From Planctomycetaceae bacterium (lineage in GTDB: Bacteria > Planctomycetota > Planctomycetia > Pirellulales > UBA1268), in contig CANHYS010000130.1 in the NCBI GenBank assembly GCA_947464585.1, forward strand, positions 1 to 6,442: a stretch of 6,442 nt of DNA, in the 5' to 3' direction. Made by a program: the position numbers and the translations under genes. Under the pieces are notes generated by a model. The model saw only the letters and a program-made list of their open reading frames with translations, was not told where the DNA came from and ran no database searches. Of the stretch, positions 1 to 4,939 are shown one piece after another (position 1 is the first letter of the stretch; the number at the start of each line of letters is the position of its first letter).

Positions 1-369
1 CAGCCCCGCGGCCTGCGCCGAGAGGCTCACCGGCCTGATCGGCTGCCGCCACCAGAACAGGATCGCCACCGAGAACAACGGCACGATCCAGCCGTGGGAA
101 TACTGTGGGTTGTTCCACGCGGCCTTCGCGCTCAGCAGGCCGGGCCAGTAGCTGAACATCAGCAACGCCGTCAGAGCAGCCAACTGGATCAAGGCATGTC
201 TTTGCTGAGGTTGCCGAAGGTCTTCGACCAACGCCCGATAGCGATCCCGAACGGAATCAAAGAGCGATCCGTTGTCAGGGAACACGCGACCAACGTCCTG
301 GGCCGCCGTGGCGTCCGTCGGAGGCAAAGGACTGGACGGCCTCTTCGCGGGCAGAACGGACACCGGCAT
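1..369 (-). CDS. Exosortase-family membrane protein, N-terminal part (runs off left edge)
   Basis: Exosortases are polytopic inner-membrane transpeptidase-like enzymes that process C-terminal sorting tails (PEP-CTERM and relatives) on exported proteins, usually in step with exopolysaccharide production. Only residues 1-123 are present. Residues 1-60 form a Pro-, Arg- and Asp-rich cytoplasmic stretch; a membrane segment follows at about 61-80; residues 86-108 carry the family-type motif with NPQYSHGWIVPLFS followed by a hydrophobic run ending in WWR, which resembles the D-x-x-YSHG-x-x-VP pattern at the start of exosortases. The catalytic Cys, Arg and His lie further on and are outside the window, so activity and subtype cannot be judged. 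ATG at 369 is the only start after an in-frame stop upstream; no clear Shine-Dalgarno precedes it. A candidate promoter lies about 40 bases upstream. An O-antigen ligase-like membrane protein is a less likely alternative. Confidence 0.75.
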   Translation of the reverse strand, partial: MPVSVLPAKRPSSPLPPTDATAAQDVGRVFPDNGSLFDSVRDRYRALVEDLRQPQQRHALIQLAALTALLMFSYWPGLLSAKAAWNNPQYSHGWIVPLFSVAILFWWRQPIRPVSLSAQAAGL

Positions 370-410
370 GATGAAGGCCCAAAGCGTTCCAGGAATCGAC
401 AGTCGCCCTG

Positions 411-439
411 ATTTTACCCGAATCGGAAGGCCTTTTCAC
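411..439 (-). promoter_or_regulatory. Candidate sigma-70-type promoter for the exosortase gene
   Basis: Read on the minus strand, GTGAAA (439-434) and TAAAAT (416-411) are separated by exactly 17 bases. They match the TTGACA and TATAAT consensus at 4 and 5 of 6 positions. Transcription would start near 404 and leave a leader of roughly 35 bases before the ATG at 369. It is an AT-rich pair in GC-rich surroundings, in the correct place and orientation. No experiment supports it. Confidence 0.4.
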
Positions 440-531
440 GCTTGCGGTGCGTCGTTCCTCGGAGGGGACGTGGCGAGAATGGGATCGTCCCCGACCTTGA
501 ATTACGATCATCCTAGCCCGTCCGTTTGGCC

Positions 532-560
532 GTGACACCGTCGATCCGGGCTGCAATGAT
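532..560 (+). promoter_or_regulatory. Candidate sigma-70-type promoter for the flippase-like gene
   Basis: GTGACA (532-537) matches the -35 consensus at 5 of 6 positions, and AATGAT (555-560) matches the -10 consensus at 4 of 6, with a 17-base spacer. Start of transcription would fall near 567, giving a leader of about 59 bases before the ATG at 626. It is back to back with the exosortase promoter candidate, which fits a divergent spacer. Confidence 0.35.
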
Positions 561-625
561 CCTCCCGCCCAAGCCGTACTGACGCCCATTCCAGCCCTCA
601 CGTCCCACCCAGCTTCCCAAATTGC

Positions 626-1654
626 ATGGATCCCGTTGTTCCCAACCCGCCTGAGTCGCAGCCCGCTCGCCGGCTGCCCGGCTGGCTCACGATGGTGCTT
701 CGATTGGCGGCCACGGTAGCCCTGATGGCCGTGGTGCTGCGTGGGCTCGAGTGGCGCAAGCTTCTTGATCTTCTGGAGCACTGCGACTGGCGCTGGTGGT
801 TCGCGGGACTCGCGGTCAGCGTTCTCGTGCAGACACTCGCCGCCGTCCGCTGGGCCGCGCTCGCGCGGCCAATCGGCTTTCCCTTTCCCGTGACGACCTT
901 CCTCTGGCGATTTTTCGAGGGCCTGTTCTTCAACCTGTGCCTGCCGTCGTCGATTGGCGGCGATGTGGTCAAGGCCTACCGACTCGCCGACTCGACCCCC
1001 GGTCGGCTGCTGGCCGGCTGCACCGTTCTCGCCGACCGGCTGACGGGATTGGCGGCGCTCGGCGTGCTGGCGGGCACCGCCCTGACGGCCAAGGAACGCG
1101 GGCTGAGCACACCCGCCACGCTCGCCTTGGGAGCCGTATTGCTGGCGGCGGTGCTGCTGATGTTCTGGGTGGTCGTCGGCTCCCTCGATCGCCTTCTGGC
1201 CATGATTCCGGAGCAGCACGCGGCCCGACACTTCATCGCCCAGTTGCTGCCGTACAAATTGCGTCCAAGCCTCATGACGCAGGCAGTCGGATGGAGCATG
1301 CTCGTCCAAATGGGCGGCTCCGTGGCCGTGGCGTTGATCGCCCGTGCGCTTGGAGTGTCGCTGCCGCTGTCGGTGTGGTTTGCGGTGGTGCCACTGGTGG
1401 CACTGGCGATGGTGGTGCCGGTGAGCATCAACGGCGTGGGCGTGCGCGAGGGGGGGCTGGCGCTGATGCTCAAGCCCGCCGGCGTGCCGACCGATGCCGC
1501 CGTGGCCATCGGCCTGCTCTGGTTCCTCGCGACGATCGTCACCGGTCTGATCGGCGGGGTGCTGTTCCTGCTCGACCGCAAACCGTCGGCTGCTCCGGCA
1601 TCGGTCATTCCCCTGCCAACCGCCCAGGCTGCGAACGCCGCCGTGCCGCGGTAA
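626..1654 (+). CDS. Lysylphosphatidylglycerol synthase TM / UPF0104 flippase-like integral membrane protein
   Basis: This 342-residue protein has the build of the LPG_synthase_TM (UPF0104, AglD-like) family, whose members move or modify lipids or lipid-linked sugars in the cytoplasmic membrane; many stand alone without the C-terminal synthase domain, as here. A Pro-rich N-terminus (residues 1-19) precedes about seven hydrophobic segments at roughly 22-40, 56-76, 126-152, 165-187, 215-242, 247-268 and 290-316. Two family signatures are clear: FFNLCLPSSIGGDVVKAYR at 101-119, and PVSINGVGVREGG at 265-277 in the late part of the core. The tail after 318 is Ala- and Pro-rich. The start has no evident Shine-Dalgarno; ATG at 692 (residue 23) is the alternative. 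Its last 50 bases overlap the end of the opposing YgfZ-Nudix gene. The exosortase next door hints at a role in envelope polysaccharide or lipid transport, but the substrate cannot be told. Confidence 0.85.
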   Translation: MDPVVPNPPESQPARRLPGWLTMVLRLAATVALMAVVLRGLEWRKLLDLLEHCDWRWWFAGLAVSVLVQTLAAVRWAALARPIGFPFPVTTFLWRFFEGLFFNLCLPSSIGGDVVKAYRLADSTPGRLLAGCTVLADRLTGLAALGVLAGTALTAKERGLSTPATLALGAVLLAAVLLMFWVVVGSLDRLLAMIPEQHAARHFIAQLLPYKLRPSLMTQAVGWSMLVQMGGSVAVALIARALGVSLPLSVWFAVVPLVALAMVVPVSINGVGVREGGLALMLKPAGVPTDAAVAIGLLWFLATIVTGLIGGVLFLLDRKPSAAPASVIPLPTAQAANAAVPR

Positions 1655-3221
1655 GCAGCAATCCGGCGATCGTCTTGGCGTCGTCGATCCGGCCATCGAG
1701 GCACATCGCGATCGCCTCGTCCCAGCTGACCACGCGGGTGCGGATCTGCTCACCAGGCTCGAGTGCCTGCGGCCCCGCAATCAGATCTTCGGCGACGAAG
1801 AGATGCATCCGCTCCCGGAGAATCCCCGGAGACATCCACATCTCACCTGCCGGCACGATCCGGCCCGCACGATACCCCGTCTCCTCGGCAAGTTCCCGCC
1901 GCGCGGCCTCTTCCAAAGATTCGACCCGGTCGAGCGTCCCGGCGGGGAGTTCCAGAAGCGTCCTCCCGACCGCCACGCGAACGACCTCCACCAAACAGAC
2001 TTCCTGCGACGACACCAACGGCACAATGACCACGCTGCCCGGATGTCGCACCACCTCCCGTTCGCGTCGGCTGCCATCCGTGCACGGCTCCGACACCCGC
2101 ACGACGCGGAACCGCCTTGTCTCCAGCAGCAGCTCGCCCTCTTCCTGCGGTGGATCAAACGGCTGCGCCGCCGCGGACTCCTGCAGCGGCACTGCCACCA
2201 CGCGGGCGGCTGCCCCGCCCACCTCGAGCGGCCGCGCCGCGTCCACCACCTTCGCCTGCACGAGTCCAAGCCCCAGGCCGCAGCCGAGCGTGGGCGAGTA
2301 GCAGATCGATGTGAGCCGGCCGACGACCTCGTCGCCGCAGCGCACGACCGCGCCACCAGTAGTTTCCTGCAGGCTGGCATCGCCGCTCCAGCCATCGATG
2401 GCGATCGCCACGAACCTTCGGTTGACATGACCCAGGGCGTCGATTCTCGCCACGGTCTCCTGGCCGAGGTAGCAGCCCTTCGTGAACGAGATCGCCCGCT
2501 GGTCGCGGGCCAACTCTTGCGGCAGCGTCTTCTCCGGAATGTCGACCGGCGCGGGCATGCCCGCTTCGATACGGGCGGCATCCCATGCAGCTGCCTCTGC
2601 CCGCGGCACGGCATGGGACTCCAGCCACGCCACCAGACGGGGATGGTCGGCCTCATCCGACTGCACGAGGAATCCTGTCGGACCGTACCAGTCGACCCGC
2701 ACGATTGCCACGGGCACATCGCCCAGCAGTCCGCGGCCGTGGTGAAGCAAGGCCCCCGGCAGACTCACGCTGGAGTGTGCCGTCAACCAGGCCTCGGCCT
2801 GAGGCCCCGCGATGATCAGATTCCTGCGGGACTCTGACGCGTCGCACAGGTCGAGGCGCTCGCGAATATGGTAGCGGTCAAGGTGCTCAAGAAGGGTCGC
2901 CGCCAGCCCCGCCGGCGCGTCGATCCAGACACCATCTTCGATCCGCAGAATGCTCGTCAGCGCGAGCACCCATCCCCGGGCGTCTGTGAAAAAGCCTTCG
3001 GTGCCCGCCCCCTCTGCGAGCGTGGAGATCGCCGCCGTCGTGAAGTTGTTGACGAACCGCACGGCATCGGGCCCGCGAGCCGTCAGCACCGACCGCCGAC
3101 CGAGATCGCCCCAGGCCAGCCCCCGCCGCAGGTCGGCATAGCCGCCCGGGATCGGCACCGGGCCATTGCACGAAACGGACCGGTGGGACTCACGCGATTC
3201 CTGCTGTTTCTGCTGCATCAT
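1605..3221 (-). CDS. YgfZ (GcvT-like folate-binding) domain fused to Nudix ADP-ribose pyrophosphatase-like domain
   Basis: One uninterrupted 538-residue frame joins two families. Residues about 28-345 are YgfZ-like: an N-terminal GcvT fold (for example RRSVLTARGPDAVRFVNNF near 42-60), the hallmark KGCYLGQET at 248-256 including the Cys needed for YgfZ function in E. coli, and the C-terminal barrel with VGRLTSICYSPTLG at 300-313. YgfZ helps make or repair certain iron-sulfur enzymes in a tetrahydrofolate-dependent way. Residues about 362-530 are a Nudix hydrolase: REREVVRHPG upstream, LELPAG just before the box, and a perfect Nudix box G-x5-E-x7-RELAEETGY at 428-450, most like ADP-ribose pyrophosphatases (NudF type). 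No signal peptide or membrane segment is present, so the protein is cytoplasmic. The ATG at 3221 (or the adjacent one at 3218) is preferred; the frame is open up to 3425, but that extension is Pro/Arg-rich, unlike YgfZ, and would overlap the divergent gene. The 3' end overlaps the convergent flippase-like gene. Confidence 0.88.
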   Translation of the reverse strand: MMQQKQQESRESHRSVSCNGPVPIPGGYADLRRGLAWGDLGRRSVLTARGPDAVRFVNNFTTAAISTLAEGAGTEGFFTDARGWVLALTSILRIEDGVWIDAPAGLAATLLEHLDRYHIRERLDLCDASESRRNLIIAGPQAEAWLTAHSSVSLPGALLHHGRGLLGDVPVAIVRVDWYGPTGFLVQSDEADHPRLVAWLESHAVPRAEAAAWDAARIEAGMPAPVDIPEKTLPQELARDQRAISFTKGCYLGQETVARIDALGHVNRRFVAIAIDGWSGDASLQETTGGAVVRCGDEVVGRLTSICYSPTLGCGLGLGLVQAKVVDAARPLEVGGAAARVVAVPLQESAAAQPFDPPQEEGELLLETRRFRVVRVSEPCTDGSRREREVVRHPGSVVIVPLVSSQEVCLVEVVRVAVGRTLLELPAGTLDRVESLEEAARRELAEETGYRAGRIVPAGEMWMSPGILRERMHLFVAEDLIAGPQALEPGEQIRTRVVSWDEAIAMCLDGRIDDAKTIAGLLLTAARRRSQPGRLAGE

Positions 3222-3271
3222 GGCTGGCTGCTCTGGCTGGCTCCTGGGGGGCGACGGGGCTGGCTGCAGCC
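3222..3271. repeat. Three GGCTGGCT direct repeats and an adjoining 10-base palindrome
   Basis: GGCTGGCT occurs at 3222-3229, 3235-3242 and 3258-3265, and the third copy runs into the perfect palindrome GGCTGCAGCC at 3262-3271. The cluster lies directly upstream of the YgfZ-Nudix start, in the spacer shared with the divergent regulator. It could be an operator, but the copies sit inside an in-frame 5' extension of the fusion gene, so Pro-rich coding use or plain low complexity would also explain them. Confidence 0.4.
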
Positions 3272-3417
3272 TACCAAGAAAATTTCCGCCGCCGCGCGAA
3301 CGCTTCGGCGGGATGCTGCGTATGGGAGAGCACCGCAACGACGACACGAATCGTACGGTCGGAACTGGAATCCGGGGGCAAACGCCGCCCCACGCCCACG
3401 TGCAGAGGGACTCAGCC

Positions 3418-4041
3418 ATGGCCACTGTTGACTGCCGGAACGGATACCGGAATGACTATGACGACGACGCGGACGACATGCTCGACGATCCACTGGCCGT
3501 CGCCGACTCAGAACACTCCGACGCGGTGCGAGCCGCGGTTGATGGCGGAGATGCCAGCCTGCGTCCAGTCCACCGCCGGCAGCGACGATTGCACCGCATC
3601 GCCGACGTGCGGAGGCTCCAAGGCGTGACACTCCGCAACGTGTCACGGCGATTGGGTGCGCCGCTGGCAGCGGTCCGCCGGCAGGAGCAGTCGGACTGCG
3701 ACCTGCGGCTCTCCGATCTCCTCCGATGGCAGGAGGTGTTGGAGGTGCCGGTTGCCGAACTGCTCGTCGAAGGCGAGGGGCAGCTATCCGGCCCGGTGCT
3801 GCAGCGGTCGCGCATGGTGAAACTGATGAAGACGGCCGCAGCGATCCGCGAACGCACGCAAGACACGACAACCGCCCGGATGGTGTCGATGTTGATCGAG
3901 CAGATTCTGGAACTCATGCCCGAACTTGCCGACGTGACACCATGGCATACCGTGGGCCAGCGGCGCACGCTCGACGACGTCGGCCGTACCGCCAGGAATC
4001 CGGTTGCAGACGACGTCTTCCGTCGGACAGCACTCGACTGA
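3418..4041 (+). CDS. Helix-turn-helix (XRE/Cro-like) regulatory protein, planctomycete type
   Basis: This 207-residue protein is probably a cytoplasmic DNA-binding regulator. Residues 12-35 are strongly acidic (a run of Asp around 13-24). Residues about 58-117 hold a Cro/XRE-like helical domain: RLHRIADVRRLQGVTLRNVSR begins it, with the likely turn and recognition helix at 70-90, followed by LRLSDLLRWQEVLEVPVAELL. Residues 130-170 are an amphipathic helical region (VKLMKTAAAIRE, then MLIEQILELMPEL) that could dimerise, followed by a WHTVGQRR motif at 176-183. The layout looks like a regulator family I associate with Pirellulales-type planctomycetes; that is recollection, not a search. ATG at 3418 is well set by GAGGGA (3405-3410) seven bases upstream; an in-frame ATG at 3166 would run deep into the opposing gene and is rejected. 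Its target is unknown; the divergent YgfZ-Nudix gene is an obvious candidate. Confidence 0.7.
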   Translation: MATVDCRNGYRNDYDDDADDMLDDPLAVADSEHSDAVRAAVDGGDASLRPVHRRQRRLHRIADVRRLQGVTLRNVSRRLGAPLAAVRRQEQSDCDLRLSDLLRWQEVLEVPVAELLVEGEGQLSGPVLQRSRMVKLMKTAAAIRERTQDTTTARMVSMLIEQILELMPELADVTPWHTVGQRRTLDDVGRTARNPVADDVFRRTALD

Positions 4042-4098
4042 CGCCCCGCCCCGGCGGCCTCGCGGGCCCCGGATACGCGGTCAGAAACAATCTCGACG

Positions 4099-4130
4099 GG
4101 GGGCCCGACATGTCAGGGGCGCGGGCCGCC
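4099..4130. terminator. Stem-loop downstream of the regulator gene
   Basis: GGCCCG (4102-4107) is complementary to CGGGCC (4122-4127), and GGG at 4099-4101 can pair with CCC at 4128-4131 across a one-base bulge. It begins about 60 bases after the stop of the helix-turn-helix gene. There is no run of T after it, so it is only a weak fit to an intrinsic terminator. Confidence 0.35.
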
Positions 4131-4141
4131 CGTGAGTCATG

Positions 4142-4180
4142 CCGCCGGTGCCAACAAGCCCGCCTTGTTCGCACCGGCGG
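4142..4180. terminator. Long, nearly perfect hairpin in the convergent spacer (terminator or structured RNA)
   Basis: CCGCCGGTGC (4142-4151) pairs with GCACCGGCGG (4171-4180), then after a single C-C mismatch AACAAG (4153-4158) pairs with CTTGTT (4164-4169) around a five-base loop. That gives 16 base pairs in a 39-base element, extendable by two G-T pairs. It sits between two convergent genes and is followed on the plus strand by TGCTGTTT, a poor T tract. A bidirectional terminator is the simplest reading; a copy of a dispersed palindromic repeat or part of a small RNA is also possible. Confidence 0.55.
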
Positions 4181-4200
4181 TGCTGTTTACGATCGCAGCA

Positions 4201-4218
4201 CCGCGGTTCACGCCGCGG
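4201..4218. repeat. Short inverted repeat CCGCGG
   Basis: CCGCGG occurs at 4201-4206 and again at 4213-4218 with six bases between. Each copy is its own reverse complement, so together they form a 6-base-pair hairpin. It is the third stem-loop in the 4099-4218 stretch. Such short GC palindromes arise easily in GC-rich DNA, so functional meaning is uncertain. Confidence 0.3.
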
Positions 4219-4270
4219 CATTCACCGGGCCTTGATTCCCCTCCAGCACTCCTTCTTCAGGTCGCCAATC

Positions 4271-4357
4271 GTGTTTTCCTTACTGGGTGTCATCGGCATC
4301 ACGCTCGTGCTGTTTGTCGTCGTCGCGCTGACGGCAGGGCTGGTCCTGGGCAAGTGA
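4271..4357 (+). CDS. Possible single-pass membrane miniprotein (28 aa)
   Basis: From a GTG at 4271 the plus strand encodes 28 residues that are almost entirely hydrophobic, ending in VLFVVVALTAGLVLGK before TGA; this would be a single membrane-spanning helix with a terminal Lys. A TTG at 4232 would give 41 residues, and an ATG at 4139 gives 72 with an implausible Cys/Arg-rich front. There is no convincing Shine-Dalgarno. It lies antisense, codon aligned, to the charged last 26 residues of the two-TM gene. Codons for Asp, Gln and Arg read backwards give Val, Leu and Ala, so one of the two frames may be only a shadow of the other. Confidence 0.3.
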   Translation: MFSLLGVIGITLVLFVVVALTAGLVLGK

Positions 4358-4744
4358 TGTCGCGCCTGCCCGCACGCTGCCGATGCCTCCAGCGGCACTG
4401 CGGAGCACTCCGACCACGAGCAGGGAGAAGAAGCCTCCCAGCACGCCCATGAACAGCACCCACGCCACAACGGCCAGCTGGAAATAATCCCGCAGCCAGA
4501 CCCGCACGGGCGGTTCGGCGCTCTTGGGAACTTTTCTCTGCACGGGCCCGTCGCGGCCCGACTGCTGCCGCATGTCGTCTCGAAAGGCGTCCCACTGCGA
4601 CTGCGCCTCCGGGCGATCCCATTGCTCGAGCCAGTCGGCACGTGCCCGCAGCAGCAGCACCGGCGGCAGGATGAGGGCGGCCAGCCACACGGCCACCATC
4701 AGGCCGATCGCGACCGTTCGCAGAAATGCCTCGCGTCGCACCAT
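4280..4744 (-). CDS. Conserved-looking two-TM membrane protein of unknown function
   Basis: I do not recognise a named family. The 154-residue product has a hydrophobic segment at about 8-30 (VAIGLMVAVWLAALILPPVLLL), a soluble stretch of some 50 residues rich in Trp, Asp, Arg and Gln (around RADWLEQWDRPEAQSQW), and a second hydrophobic segment near 88-113 (FQLAVVAWVLFMGVLGGFF). The last 30 or so residues are highly polar and Asp/Arg/Gln-rich. Both termini are probably on the same side of the cytoplasmic membrane. ATG at 4744 is chosen because GGAAGGA lies nine bases upstream; the in-frame ATG at 4753 touches that motif and would be too close. The gene is divergent from the exported SPOR-like protein, which suggests an envelope role but no more. 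The tail overlaps the antisense hydrophobic mini-frame, so its true C-terminus is less secure than its core. Confidence 0.65.
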   Translation of the reverse strand: MVRREAFLRTVAIGLMVAVWLAALILPPVLLLRARADWLEQWDRPEAQSQWDAFRDDMRQQSGRDGPVQRKVPKSAEPPVRVWLRDYFQLAVVAWVLFMGVLGGFFSLLVVGVLRSAAGGIGSVRAGATSLAQDQPCRQRDDDKQHERDADDTQ

Positions 4745-4768
4745 GCCACCCATTCCTTCCGACCGATC

Positions 4769-4796
4769 TTGAAAACGACTTCCCCGAATCTATCAC
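4769..4796 (+). promoter_or_regulatory. Candidate promoter for the exported SPOR-like protein
   Basis: TTGAAA (4769-4774) matches the -35 consensus at 5 of 6 positions and TATCAC (4791-4796) matches the -10 consensus at 4 of 6, with a 16-base spacer. It would yield a leader of about 135 bases that includes the inverted repeats at 4819-4872. Confidence 0.35.
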
Positions 4797-4818
4797 CCCC
4801 CATCTTTCCCGTCTTTCC

Positions 4819-4872
4819 GGGAGGCAAACGGTCTGGCACCGGCGGCGATCAGCCGCTATCGTCCCGCCTCCC
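4819..4872 (+). promoter_or_regulatory. Nested stem-loop in the leader of the exported protein gene
   Basis: The outer arms GGGAGGC (4819-4825) and GCCTCCC (4866-4872) are perfect reverse complements. Between them GCGGC (4842-4846) and GCCGC (4852-4856) form an inner hairpin with a GATCA loop. The outer arm is followed by AAAA, not T, so on the plus strand it is not a standard terminator. It may be a structured 5' leader. No known riboswitch class was recognised. Confidence 0.35.
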
Positions 4873-4939
4873 AAAAGCCCACCCAAGCCCCCAGCCAAGT
4901 CATTGGGCCAGCCATCGACCCGCCTCAGGAGCCTGCAGC

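Noticed and set aside
497..525. TTGAAT at 497-502 as a -35 element for the flippase-like gene
   Set aside because: At 16-18 bases downstream there is only GTCCGT-like sequence, with no acceptable -10 element; the pair at 532-560 is better.
275..1780. A 501-residue open frame on the minus strand across the flippase-like gene
   Set aside because: It is antisense to a gene with clear family motifs, is rich in His, Gln, Arg and Gly with no recognisable domain, and also crosses the end of the YgfZ-Nudix gene. GC-rich DNA gives such frames readily.
796..2301. A 501-residue open frame on the plus strand spanning two real genes
   Set aside because: It starts inside the flippase-like gene in another frame and runs antisense through the Nudix domain. 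Its product is Arg/Ser/Pro-rich low complexity with no motif.
3222..3425. A longer N-terminus for the YgfZ-Nudix protein starting at 3425
   Set aside because: The added 68 residues are Pro/Arg/Ser-rich and unlike YgfZ, and the start would overlap the well-placed start of the divergent regulator at 3418.
4622..4939. An N-terminal extension of the exported protein from an ATG at 4622
   Set aside because: It would run antisense through the two-TM gene and bury the signal peptide. The GTG at 4940 has a strong ribosome site and starts the signal peptide directly.
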